NCBI GenBank assembly: GCA_027533105.1
Contig: JAPZTW010000008.1
Span: 536,684 to 587,295, forward strand
Direction of reading: 5' to 3'
DNA from: Sphingomonadaceae bacterium
Lineage (GTDB): Bacteria > Pseudomonadota > Alphaproteobacteria > Sphingomonadales > Sphingomonadaceae
DNA: 50,612 nucleotides
Below the pieces are notes generated by a model. It saw only the letters and a list, made by a program, of their open reading frames with translations, did no database searches and had not been told where the DNA came from. This document shows, in pieces, positions 1 through 8,594 of this stretch (positions within the stretch are counted from its first letter, which is position 1; every line of letters starts with the position of its first letter). Position numbers and translations under genes: made by a program.

Positions 1-2280
1 GATCAGGCTGTAGGTCCGCGTCGGGCCCGAGATCGGATTCTGCAGGTAACCGGTCGAGCTGGTATCGGTCTTCACATAGCGAACGCCGACGTTGCCAAAC
101 AGGTCGATCCCGCCAAGCGCCGTCTCGAAATCGGCCCGCAGATAACCGGCGACGGTCTTTTCCGAGATGTCGAACCGCTCTTGGCGGATCTCGTAATAGC
201 CTGCGCCGGTTGCCGGATTGACGGCCCGGATATCGATCATGTTGAAGTAGTTCTGCACCGCCGAAATGTCGCAGCCGGCCGTGCTGTCATAGGTGAGCGG
301 ATAGTTGCCGCCGAACCGGGCCAGGACGTTGGGATTGCCAGCCTTCGACAGGCACTGCAGCAGGAAGGTCGACGTGGCCGCCGCGTCCGGGCTGGTGGCG
401 TTGGCCGGATTGACCGGGACGTTCTGGATCCCGACCGCCTGCAGCGGCGGGCGGGTGCCGTCCCAGGCGGTGAACACCGAGCCGGTCTGGCTCTGGTTCT
501 CGTACCGGGCGCGGGCGAAGCCGCGTTCCGCCCAGCGGAAGCCCACCTTCAGGGCCTTCAGCAGACCGGCATCGGGCTTCCACGTCACATCGAAGCGGAT
601 CGCATCATCCGTGTTCTCGGTGTCCGCCGCGTTCCGCTGGAACTGGAAATAGCGGTAGCGGTTATAGCTCAGGTCGCCAGGCGTAAGCTTCACCAGGTTC
701 GCTTCGGGAACGACCGACTTCACCGGATAGTTCAGCGAAGGGAACGGGCTTTCGTAGAGCGTCACATTGGGGATCATCCCCGAGCCCAGGTTGAAATCGA
801 CGATGTTGTAGAAATCCTGGGTGTTGAACTGGCCGTTCGCGCCAGTGCCGCCCTGGTGCTCGATCCCGGCGCTGAGCTGCCCGAAGTTGGCCGTGGTGGC
901 CTTGCCCTTCGACGTGCTGCCCTTGGCATAGATGCTGAGATTGGGCGTCACGTCCCAGGTCGCTTCAAGCGAGTACTGCTGCGAATCGCGCAGCGTCTCG
1001 TTGATCGAGGGCGCCGCGCCGACGCGGGTCGAGAACGAGGCGAGCCGCCCCGCGGTCAGCACGTAGACATTCCCGAAAGTGGGGGTGCTGCCCAGTTGCG
1101 CGAAGGTGGTGCCCGGCCCGCCGATCAGATAGCCCGACCGCGGAACGTTCGAGACCAGGTTGGAGTTCGCCCCGGTCAGATTCTGGTTGATGTCGGTCAG
1201 CACCGTATCGAACCGGATGTCGAGGTTGTTGGCTGGCTTCCACTGCAGCGTGGCGTTCAGCGACTTGCGCCGGTCATCGCGCACACGCTCCGACGTGCCG
1301 AAGGTGCCGGGGATATAGTAGACGTCCCTCGAATCGCTCAAACCGTCGCCGTTCGGATCGTCGAAAGCGTATTGATAGGGGTTGGGCAAGGACGTCGAGG
1401 TGTTGCCGCCAGTGCTGTTGAGCACCGGTACGGTCGGCAGCAGGAAGTAGTTGTAGTTGGCGTTGGTCTGCGACGTGCCCTGGCTGGCCGGCGGATTGAC
1501 GTCGCCGGTCTTGCGCACCCAGATACCCGGCGCATCCTCGAACTCGCCGCCGCCATAGACATAGGCGTAGCTGCCGATTTCCTTGTAGCCGGCATTGATG
1601 ATCACCCCGAAATCGCCCAGCGGGGTATCGAGGAACTTCTTCTGCACGAACAGGTTGGCGTCCTGGTTCCACAGCCGCCCGACCTCGGCATACTTGTTGG
1701 TCGCCGAAAGGTTGACGACCAGGTCGCGCTTGCCCTTCAGCGGCGCGCGGGTCTGCAGGTTGATCGTGCCGCCGAGCGAGCCTTCGATCTGGTCAGCGGC
1801 CAGGGCCTTGAGGATTTCGACGCCGGAGAACAGTTCGGGCGAGAGGTCCTGGAAATTGACGCTGCGATCGTTGCCGTTGCTGAGGTCGACGTCGCCGGTG
1901 CCCGATGCGGTCGCGCCATTGATGGTAACGTTGTTCTCCGACAGGCCGCGAATCTGGACGTTCTTGCCTTCGCCGTCATTGCCACGAATGACCTGCACGC
2001 CCGTGATCCGCTGCAGGGCTTCCGAGATGTTCTCGTTGGCGAGCTGGCCGATATCTTCCGCGGTGATCGAATCCTTGATCTCGCTGGCGCGCCGCTTGTC
2101 ATCGATCGCGGTTTCGATCGACTGCCGGACGCCGGACACCACGATTGCGTTCGGCTGTTCGCCCTCGGCCGAATTGGTCGGCGGGGTGGTTTCCTGCGCG
2201 GACGCGGTGGCGCAGGCAAAGCCGAGCACACTAATCGCCAAGGCCAGCCTGGAGCCGGACGTAACATACCTCTGGTTCAT
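1..2280 (-). CDS. TonB-dependent receptor (C-terminus cut by window edge)
   Basis: Outer-membrane receptor for energised import of a large ligand, here probably an oligosaccharide. The frame is open from the ATG at 2280 to base 1, 760 codons without a stop, so the C-terminal barrel is missing. A Sec signal peptide covers about residues 1-28, ending ATASA. A TonB box (NAIVVSG, about 44-50) follows, then a plug domain with the sphingomonad/Caulobacter signature (DSITAEDIGQLANENISEAL) and RITGVQVIRG. The rest is aromatic- and glycine-rich barrel sequence. The start is backed by a strong ribosome site (GGGGAGAGAG) just upstream. It diverges from a GH2 enzyme, the usual layout of a polysaccharide utilisation locus. 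A 17-bp near-palindrome about 225 bp upstream is shared with the MFS operon. Substrate is inferred from context only. Confidence 0.93.
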   Translation of the reverse strand, partial: MNQRYVTSGSRLALAISVLGFACATASAQETTPPTNSAEGEQPNAIVVSGVRQSIETAIDDKRRASEIKDSITAEDIGQLANENISEALQRITGVQVIRGNDGEGKNVQIRGLSENNVTINGATASGTGDVDLSNGNDRSVNFQDLSPELFSGVEILKALAADQIEGSLGGTINLQTRAPLKGKRDLVVNLSATNKYAEVGRLWNQDANLFVQKKFLDTPLGDFGVIINAGYKEIGSYAYVYGGGEFEDAPGIWVRKTGDVNPPASQGTSQTNANYNYFLLPTVPVLNSTGGNTSTSLPNPYQYAFDDPNGDGLSDSRDVYYIPGTFGTSERVRDDRRKSLNATLQWKPANNLDIRFDTVLTDINQNLTGANSNLVSNVPRSGYLIGGPGTTFAQLGSTPTFGNVYVLTAGRLASFSTRVGAAPSINETLRDSQQYSLEATWDVTPNLSIYAKGSTSKGKATTANFGQLSAGIEHQGGTGANGQFNTQDFYNIVDFNLGSGMIPNVTLYESPFPSLNYPVKSVVPEANLVKLTPGDLSYNRYRYFQFQRNAADTENTDDAIRFDVTWKPDAGLLKALKVGFRWAERGFARARYENQSQTGSVFTAWDGTRPPLQAVGIQNVPVNPANATSPDAAATSTFLLQCLSKAGNPNVLARFGGNYPLTYDSTAGCDISAVQNYFNMIDIRAVNPATGAGYYEIRQERFDISEKTVAGYLRADFETALGGIDLFGNVGVRYVKTDTSSTGYLQNPISGPTRTYSLI

Positions 2281-2502
2281 GTTCTCTCTCCCCGTCCCGG
2301 GTCTGGACACCCCGGTCATCACACTGTCACCCCGGCCCGGGTTTCACCGCTCGATCGACGCGCTGCGGTTCGCACAGCGGGCCAGCGGGCGTAAACCCAT
2401 GAGACCGTTCCATTCGGCCGGCCAGACACCGGGGCCCACGCGAAACGAAGGGGCCAGGGGTCGAGCCATTTTCGACTCATCTACATTGGCTTGCCGCTTT
2501 AG

Positions 2503-2519
2503 CAAAGCAATTTGTTTTA
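2503..2519. promoter_or_regulatory. Candidate ROK-repressor operator, copy 1
   Basis: The 17-mer CAAAGCAATTTGTTTTA is an imperfect palindrome. It matches 14 of 17 positions of a second copy at 12587-12603 upstream of the MFS operon. Both copies lie roughly 200-230 bp upstream of minus-strand genes of region A. The cognate protein is inferred to be the ROK regulator encoded at 7167-8399. Confidence 0.5.
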
Positions 2520-2670
2520 TCTAATGCGATAGGCGGTACTTTATTGGCCGTTGCACCGACCCGCCCCAAGCCGCGCGGCGGCCCGGCGTTCAGCCAGATC
2601 GTGGGGCTGATTGACCCGATTTCACAAGGCTTGACGGTGCGCGGGCGGCGGCTGGCAGCGCGCTTTGCGC

Positions 2671-2699
2671 TTGACCACCCGCCCAGCCTGATTAATAAA
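2671..2699 (+). promoter_or_regulatory. Candidate sigma70 promoter for the GH2 gene
   Basis: TTGACC at 2671-2676, a 17-nt spacer, and AATAAA at 2694-2699 (or TAATAA at 2693-2698 with 16 nt) fit a -35/-10 pair. They lie about 55 nt before the start codon. The AT-rich -10 region reads ATTAATAAA, resembling the -10 regions of the beta-galactosidase and dehydratase operons. Confidence 0.45.
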
Positions 2700-2751
2700 T
2701 CAACTTTCATAAATCTCGCGCAGTCTCGACTCGCGCAAGGGGAGGAAAGCG

Positions 2752-5700
2752 ATGATGTGGCTGCGTAAGGCGTGCGCTTGCCTGCTGGCCGTGACCATGC
2801 TGGTTACCGTTCAGGCCGGGGCCCAGACCCCGGCGCGTCCGCAGCAGCAAGGCGCCGCAACGGCGGTTGCCGGGCCGATCAATGCGGTCTTCCCGCTCGC
2901 GGGTGAGCCGATCCGCAAGGAACTGGCAAAGGCGCTCGCGCCGCAAGCCGCCTGGACGGTCAAGGGCTGGGTCCGGATCCCCGGCCTGGCGGACCAGCCG
3001 GAGACGGTGGCCGCGCTGGTCGATCAGGCCGGGCAGCCGCTGGTCGAACTCGGGGTCGCCAAGGGGCGGCTGTTTGCGCAAAGCGGAGCCGCCCGGGCCA
3101 GTTCGACCGTGCGGGGCAAGGCTGGTGAATGGCTGCTTGTCTCGCTGGCCGCTACCGACGCGGGCATTGCCCTGAAGGTCGGCGACGAACCGGCGGTCAG
3201 GCTGGCAGCCCGGCTGTCGACCGGCCCGGCAGCACTGGTGCTGGCGCCGCGCAGCGAAGGGCAAGCACCGTTTGCCGGGGCGGTTGCCAACCTGGTGATG
3301 TGGCAAGGTGCCGAGCCGGCCGGCGGGGCCATGGCCTGGTCGCGCCCCGATCCGGACCTGATCCAGTTCGAAAGCGGCAGTCCGGCCTGGCCGCAGCAGG
3401 TCAAGCAGTACATGGGGCTCACCGCGCCGCAGGACCCGGCGACGCTGCCGGTCAGCCGCTCGGCCGAGCGCGGACCGCAAGCCAGCACGCCGCCGCCGGT
3501 AACGCCTCCGCTCACCGCCGCGCAGGCCGGGCGCTGGACGCTTGGCGCCTGGCGCTTTGCCGCCGCGCCTGACGTGGCCGCCGCCCCCGCTGCGATTTCC
3601 AGCCCCGGTTTCAAGGCCGGTCCCTGGCTGCCGGCGGTCGTGCCGGGCACGGTGCTGACCAGCTATATTGCCAACGGGGTCTATCCCGATCCCGCCTATG
3701 GCCTGAACAACCTGTTGATCCCGGAGCGGCTCAACCGGCAGGATTACTGGTTCCGCACCGAGTTCGACCTGCCGGCCACTGCCGCGCGCGACCAGCTGAC
3801 CCTGGTCTTCGAAGGGATCAACTACGCCTCCGAAATCTGGGTCAATGGCGAACGCCTGGGCCAGATCGGCGGCGCTTTCGTGCGCGGCCGCTTCACGCTC
3901 CCAGCGCGGTTCCGGGCGGGCGATCGGCTGGCCGTGGCCGTGCGGGTTTCCCCGCCGCCGCACCCCGGCCTGCCCCACGAGGAATCGCTGACGGCCGGTC
4001 CTGGCATGAATGGCGGGGCCATGTCGGTCGATGGGCCGACCTTCGGCGCCAGCGAGGGCTGGGACTGGACCCCAAGCGTGCGCGACCGGAACACCGGCAT
4101 CTGGCAGGAGGTCGCGCTCGAAGCGACCGGCGCAGTGCGGCTGGGCGATCCCCACGTCCGCACGGTGCTGCCCCGGCCGGATAACAGCCTGGCCGAACTG
4201 ACGATCGAGGTTCCGGTCGAGAACCGGAGCGCTGCGGCGACCACGGTGACCGTCGAGGCGCGCTTTGGCGATGTCAGCCTGAGCCAGACGGTTCAGCTTG
4301 ACCCGCAAGGCACCCGGGTGGTGCGGTTCGCACCGAATGAATTCGCGGCGCTGCGGATCAAGAACCCCGCCCTGTGGTGGCCCAACGGTTATGGCGCACC
4401 GACGCTGCACCGCCTTGCGCTGACGGCGCGGGTGGGTGACGCGGCCAGCGATGCGCGCGAAATCCGCTTCGGCATTCGCGAGGTGAGCTACGAGCTGTCG
4501 CTGGTTGACAAGGCCGAGGCCCTGCAGCGGGTGGCGGTCGCGCCTGCCCGTGGCGGCGGCGAGCAACTGCTCGACGTGACGCATGCCGGGATCCGCAAGG
4601 TCAAGGGCGGCTGGGCCGTGTCGCTGGCCCGCGACATTGCCAGCTCTCCCGCCCTGTCGGCCGCCCCGGCCACGCCGCTGGCGCCGCACCTGGTGATCAA
4701 GGTCAACGGCGTGCCGATTGCCGTGCGCGGCGGCAACTGGGGGATGGACGACTGGCTCAAGCGCGTCTCGCGCGAGCGGATGGAGCCCTATTTCCGCCTG
4801 CACCGCGATGCCAATGTGAACACCATCCGCAACTGGATGGGCCAATCGACCGCGCGGGTGTTCTTCGACCTGGCCGATGAATATGGCCTGCTCGTGCTCA
4901 ACGATTTCTGGATCTCGACCCAGGATCACAACGGCGAGCCGGGCGATACCGCGCTGTTCCTCGACAATGCGGCCGACACCATCAGCCGCTACCGCCACCA
5001 CCCCTCGATCGCCCTGTGGATCGGGCGCAACGAAGGGGTCCCGCCGCCGGTGCTGAACACCGGGCTCGACCGGCTGGTGCGCGAACTCGATGGCACGCGG
5101 GCCTACCTGCCCAACTCGCGCCAGGTGAACATGTCCGGCAGCGGTCCCTGGAACTATCGCCAGCCCGAAGCCTATTTCACCACGCTGGCCCAGGGCTTCT
5201 CGACCGAGATCGGCACGCCGTCCTTCCCGACGCTGGAATCGTTCAAGACGATGATGCCCGAAGCCGACCAGTGGCCGGTCAGCGATGCCTGGGCCTATCA
5301 CGACTGGCACCAGCGCGGCGCCGGGGACGTGGCCAGCTTCATGCGATCGCTGACCGCCCGCTTCGGTGCCCCGGTCGATCTGCCCGACTTCGAGAAGAAG
5401 GCCCAGTTGCTGAACTATGAGGCCCACCGCGCCATCTTCGAGGGGATGAACGACGGGCTGTTCACCCGCAACAGCGGGCGGCTGCTGTGGATGACCCATC
5501 CCGCCTGGCCCAGCACGGCATGGCAGATCTACAGCCACGACTACGATACCCATGCCGCCTTCTTCGGGACGAAGAAGGGCTCCGAGCCGGTCCACGTGCA
5601 GGTCAACCTGCCGGATCTTGGCGTGGCCGTGGTCAACAGCCTGGCCAACCCGCTGGGCAAGGCCGCGGTCCGGATCCGCAACTTCGACCTGGCCGGCGGC

Positions 5701-6198
5701 TTGCTGAGCGATCGCCGGGTTGAAGTCGATGTCGCCGCGCTTGCCACCGTCAAGGGCGAACCGGCCGTTGCCGATGCCCTGTTCGCGCAGTCTCCGGTCG
5801 TTCTGACCAAGCTCGAACTGTTCGATTCCGCCAACCGGCTGCTCAGCGAGAACCTCTACTGGCTGGCCCGCGAACCGGCCGCCTACCGGGCGATGACCGA
5901 AATGAAGCCGGCCAGGGTCACGGTTGCAGTCCAGTCGGTGCCGGCAGCCACGGAGACCGAGATCCGCGCCACCGTGACGAACGCGGGATCGGTGCCCGCG
6001 CTGATGGTCAAGCTGTCGCTGCTCGATGCAACCGGCGCGCGGATCCTGCCCGCCTACTGGAGCGACAACTACGTTTCGCTGCTGCCCGGTGAAACGCGCA
6101 CCGTCACGATCAGGGCGCCCAAGGCGGCCCCTGCACCCAACACGATCACGGTCGGTGGCTGGAACGTCGAAGCCAATGCAATCAAGGTCCAGCCGTGA
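2752..6198 (+). CDS. Secreted GH2 glycoside hydrolase, beta-mannosidase/exo-glucosaminidase-like
   Basis: Retaining exo-glycosidase of family GH2, exported by a Sec signal (about residues 1-25). Residues about 60-190 resemble a LamG/concanavalin-like fold and are extra to the family. They are followed by the GH2 jelly roll (YWFRTEFDLP, WVNGERLG), an immunoglobulin-like domain and the TIM barrel. The acid/base glutamate is E761 in IGRNEG and the nucleophile is probably E819 in FSTEIGTPSFP. This pattern is closer to beta-mannosidase and exo-beta-glucosaminidase than to LacZ. At 1148 residues it is long, because of the N-terminal addition. The ATG at 2752 is preceded by GGGGAGGAAAG. A ROK kinase follows after 19 nt. 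Neighbouring mannose genes favour a beta-mannoside substrate, but beta-glucosaminide or beta-galactoside cannot be excluded. Confidence 0.9.
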   Translation: MMWLRKACACLLAVTMLVTVQAGAQTPARPQQQGAATAVAGPINAVFPLAGEPIRKELAKALAPQAAWTVKGWVRIPGLADQPETVAALVDQAGQPLVELGVAKGRLFAQSGAARASSTVRGKAGEWLLVSLAATDAGIALKVGDEPAVRLAARLSTGPAALVLAPRSEGQAPFAGAVANLVMWQGAEPAGGAMAWSRPDPDLIQFESGSPAWPQQVKQYMGLTAPQDPATLPVSRSAERGPQASTPPPVTPPLTAAQAGRWTLGAWRFAAAPDVAAAPAAISSPGFKAGPWLPAVVPGTVLTSYIANGVYPDPAYGLNNLLIPERLNRQDYWFRTEFDLPATAARDQLTLVFEGINYASEIWVNGERLGQIGGAFVRGRFTLPARFRAGDRLAVAVRVSPPPHPGLPHEESLTAGPGMNGGAMSVDGPTFGASEGWDWTPSVRDRNTGIWQEVALEATGAVRLGDPHVRTVLPRPDNSLAELTIEVPVENRSAAATTVTVEARFGDVSLSQTVQLDPQGTRVVRFAPNEFAALRIKNPALWWPNGYGAPTLHRLALTARVGDAASDAREIRFGIREVSYELSLVDKAEALQRVAVAPARGGGEQLLDVTHAGIRKVKGGWAVSLARDIASSPALSAAPATPLAPHLVIKVNGVPIAVRGGNWGMDDWLKRVSRERMEPYFRLHRDANVNTIRNWMGQSTARVFFDLADEYGLLVLNDFWISTQDHNGEPGDTALFLDNAADTISRYRHHPSIALWIGRNEGVPPPVLNTGLDRLVRELDGTRAYLPNSRQVNMSGSGPWNYRQPEAYFTTLAQGFSTEIGTPSFPTLESFKTMMPEADQWPVSDAWAYHDWHQRGAGDVASFMRSLTARFGAPVDLPDFEKKAQLLNYEAHRAIFEGMNDGLFTRNSGRLLWMTHPAWPSTAWQIYSHDYDTHAAFFGTKKGSEPVHVQVNLPDLGVAVVNSLANPLGKAAVRIRNFDLAGGLLSDRRVEVDVAALATVKGEPAVADALFAQSPVVLTKLELFDSANRLLSENLYWLAREPAAYRAMTEMKPARVTVAVQSVPAATETEIRATVTNAGSVPALMVKLSLLDATGARILPAYWSDNYVSLLPGETRTVTIRAPKAAPAPNTITVGGWNVEANAIKVQP

Positions 6199-6217
6199 AG
6201 CCGGGGAGAAAAGGCCG

Positions 6218-7150
6218 ATGGTAATGTCGAATGCGATCCTCGCCGGTGTCGAACTGGGTGGAACCAAGTGCGTCTGCGTGCTGGCCACGGCCGCGGGAGA
6301 GATCCTGGCCGAGGAACGGGTTCCCACCGGCAGTCCCGGCGAGGCCCTGCCCGCGATCAAGACGATCCTGCGCGGCTGGTTTGAATCCGATCGGGCCTTC
6401 AGCGCGCTGGGGATCGCCTCGTTCGGGCCGGTGGAGGTCGACCGGACCTCGCCGCGGTGGGGGCAGATCGGCCAGACGCCAAAGCCCGGCTGGTCAGGCG
6501 TGGCCATCGCCCAGGAGCTGAGCGGAGGGCTGCCGGTGCCGGTGGCGCTCGATACCGATGTCACGGGCGCCGCGCTCGCCGAACAGCGCTGGGGTGCGGC
6601 GGCCGAGCTGCGCGATTTCGCCTATGTCACGGTCGGCACCGGGGTGGGGGTGGGCCTGATTGTCGATGGCTCGCCGATTGGCGGCTTCGGTCATGCCGAA
6701 CTGGGCCACATGCGCATTGCGCGGATGCCGAGCGATAGCTGGCCCGGTTCGTGCCCCTATCACGGGGACTGCGTCGAAGGGCTTGCCGCCGGGCCGGCGA
6801 TCGCCGCGCGATCGGGCATCCGGGCCAGCCTGATCGCGCCGCACGATCCGATCTGGAACTATGTCGGACACGCGATTGCGCAGATGTTGCACAACATCGT
6901 CCTCACCGCCACGCCGCGCCGGATCTTCCTGGGCGGCGGGGTGATGACCGCGCAGCCGCAGCTGTTCCCGATCATTCGCCAGGCCCTGCTGCAGAGCATC
7001 AACGGCTATGTCAGCTCGCCCGAGCTTGACCGGATCGACGAATATGTGGTCGCGCCCGGCCTTGGGGTGCGGGCCGGGCCGCTGGGGCCGATCGCCCTTG
7101 CGGCGGGCGTGGCCGGAACCGAATCCGGGCGGATCTCGCGGATCGCCTAG
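6218..7150 (+). CDS. ROK-family fructokinase/mannokinase
   Basis: Cytoplasmic sugar kinase that would phosphorylate fructose or mannose with ATP. Visible motifs are the phosphate loop GVELGGTK (residues about 10-17), the catalytic Asp region LDTDVTGAALAE (D114 the likely base), GTGVGVG, and the structural zinc site H164, C179, H182 and C185 in CPYHGDC. The whole chain (310 residues) resembles Bacillus GmuE, whose operon also encodes a mannose-6-phosphate isomerase. I place the start at the ATG at 6218, 8 nt after GGGGAGAA; a second ATG at 6224 is possible. It is co-transcribed with the GH2 gene and converges on the ROK regulator. With manA nearby, mannose to mannose-6-phosphate to fructose-6-phosphate is the likely route. 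Confidence 0.9.
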   Translation: MVMSNAILAGVELGGTKCVCVLATAAGEILAEERVPTGSPGEALPAIKTILRGWFESDRAFSALGIASFGPVEVDRTSPRWGQIGQTPKPGWSGVAIAQELSGGLPVPVALDTDVTGAALAEQRWGAAAELRDFAYVTVGTGVGVGLIVDGSPIGGFGHAELGHMRIARMPSDSWPGSCPYHGDCVEGLAAGPAIAARSGIRASLIAPHDPIWNYVGHAIAQMLHNIVLTATPRRIFLGGGVMTAQPQLFPIIRQALLQSINGYVSSPELDRIDEYVVAPGLGVRAGPLGPIALAAGVAGTESGRISRIA

Positions 7151-7152
7151 CT

Positions 7153-7167
7153 ACCGGACGCGCCGGT
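7153..7167. terminator. Small hairpin in the convergent gap
   Basis: ACCGG-ACGCG-CCGGT forms a 5-bp stem exactly between the stop codons of the kinase and the ROK regulator. There is no T-run, so its role as a bidirectional terminator is weak. Confidence 0.25.
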
Positions 7168-8399
7168 CAGGTCTCGGTCTTCATCATCGCCGCGCGGGTC
7201 GGCAGGAAGCGGCTGGAGAACGGCAGGATCGCCGCGCCCATGGCCGCCGCGTCCTCGGCCAGTGCGGCGCGCTGGATCGGCGCGCGCGCCGGTAGCGAGG
7301 CACCCTGGCGGCGGATATTCAGCGCCAGGCGGTCACACAGCTGGTCGACCAGCTGCGCGGGCAGCCGTCCGCCGATGAAGATGGCGTCCGGGTCGATCAG
7401 GGCGTTGATCACCAGCAAGGGATCGCACAGCAGATCGGCCGCCTTGTCGGTCCATTCGAGCGCCGCCTTGGCGGCCGGGCCGGTCAGCTGGTCCAGCCGA
7501 ACGACGTCGGCGATCCCGCTGTCCGCCAGGTGGCCATGAAGGCCAGATAGCGACACGACATCCTGAAGCACCATCGGATTGCGCCGCGCCTTGCCGATCG
7601 GCAGGAAGCCGATCTCGCCGCTGCGCCCCGATGAACCGGTGACGGAATGGCCATCGATCACCAGCCCGCCGCCCAGACCCGCGCTGATCAGGATATAGAA
7701 GAAGGTGCGCGCCCCCCGGCCATGCCCGAACTGCAGCTCACCAATCGCGGCTGCGGTCGCATCGTTCTCGACAAAGACTTCAAGATCGTGGGCGCCCAGC
7801 AGGTGCTTGAGATCGACTGTTTCCCAGACGCCGAACTCGCTGGGCCGCTGCGGCAGGTCAACCTTGCCGAAGTCATCCGGGATCGCCACCCCGATCCCGG
7901 CGATGCGGTCCATGTCCACCTGGCCGGCCGCGCGGATCGCTTCCAGGTTGCGACGGACGAATTCGGCGACCTGGTCCGGCATGGCGAACTGGATGTCCTC
8001 GACCACGCGGGCGCGCAGCTCACCCAGGAAATCGAGCGCCACCATGGTAATGTGGTCGCGGTCGATGTTCACGCCGATCGAGAAGGCGCCGTCGGGATCG
8101 ATCGCCAGCTTCAGCGCGGGCTGCCCCCGCTCGCCGCGGCGGCGCCCGGCCTCGGTGATCAGGCCGTCGGCCAGGAGCTTGCGGGTAATGTTGGTGATCG
8201 AAGGCGGGGTCAGCCCGGTGATTTCCGCCAGCTCGACCTTGGTAACGGGCGCGTTCAGGCGGATCGCCTGCAGCGTCACGCGCAGGTTGTGCGAGCTGCC
8301 CCGCTCGAGATTGGTGCCGGACAGGCCGGCGCTGAGCATGTTGACGCGATCGTAGGGGGCAAATCCGGAACCTGTCGGCTTGCGGTCGCTAGGCGGCAT
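7167..8399 (-). CDS. ROK-family transcriptional regulator
   Basis: Sugar-responsive repressor. A winged helix-turn-helix lies at about residues 51-82 ([21 protein letters not shown]) and a ROK sugar-kinase-like effector domain covers about 100-400 ([37 protein letters not shown]). The cysteine cluster that binds zinc in Mlc/NagC-type ROK proteins is absent here, where the sequence reads [11 protein letters not shown] choose the ATG at 8399, preceded by GGAGAA, rather than the upstream ATG at 8468. It is last in the minus-strand set after the sulfatase, with a 195-nt gap, so it may also have its own promoter. It is the best candidate to bind the two 17-bp palindromes upstream of the receptor and the MFS gene. 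The effector is inferred to be mannose or a related sugar. Confidence 0.9.
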   Translation of the reverse strand: MPPSDRKPTGSGFAPYDRVNMLSAGLSGTNLERGSSHNLRVTLQAIRLNAPVTKVELAEITGLTPPSITNITRKLLADGLITEAGRRRGERGQPALKLAIDPDGAFSIGVNIDRDHITMVALDFLGELRARVVEDIQFAMPDQVAEFVRRNLEAIRAAGQVDMDRIAGIGVAIPDDFGKVDLPQRPSEFGVWETVDLKHLLGAHDLEVFVENDATAAAIGELQFGHGRGARTFFYILISAGLGGGLVIDGHSVTGSSGRSGEIGFLPIGKARRNPMVLQDVVSLSGLHGHLADSGIADVVRLDQLTGPAAKAALEWTDKAADLLCDPLLVINALIDPDAIFIGGRLPAQLVDQLCDRLALNIRRQGASLPARAPIQRAALAEDAAAMGAAILPFSSRFLPTRAAMMKTET

Positions 8400-8594
8400 T
8401 TGCGATGTTCTCCGATCTTGCCGGTGCCCCGGCAGGACTAGCCCTGACTGGCAACCGCGCACGGGCAATCATGCCGGTGCGGTCACCCGGCCATGACGGA
8501 GCGGAACGCGTCCCTGCGGGACAGCCGTTCCCCCCCGAAACAGCCCGACCCCTTCTGCACGAATGCCGCCGGATTTCAAAGCGGCAGCATCCGG

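Larger units (their letters stand above)
2281..2751. other. Divergent intergenic region between receptor and GH2
   Basis: This 471-bp gap holds the ribosome site of the receptor at its left end, a candidate ROK operator near 2503-2519, and a sigma70-like promoter for the GH2 gene near 2671-2699. Short open frames here (for example 2477-2710 minus and 2544-2768 plus) have no recognisable family or ribosome site, and I do not call them genes. Confidence 0.6.

Noticed and set aside
181..2394. 737-residue plus-strand open frame at the left edge
   Set aside because: Antisense of the TonB receptor, whose signal peptide, TonB box and plug read correctly on the minus strand.
2477..2768. Short frames on both strands between the receptor and GH2
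   Set aside because: They overlap the promoter and operator region, lack ribosome sites and match no family.
2707..6564. 1285-residue open frame on the minus strand
   Set aside because: Antisense shadow of the GH2 and ROK kinase genes. It has no family resemblance and an unnatural Arg/Gly/His-rich composition; such frames are common in G+C-rich DNA.
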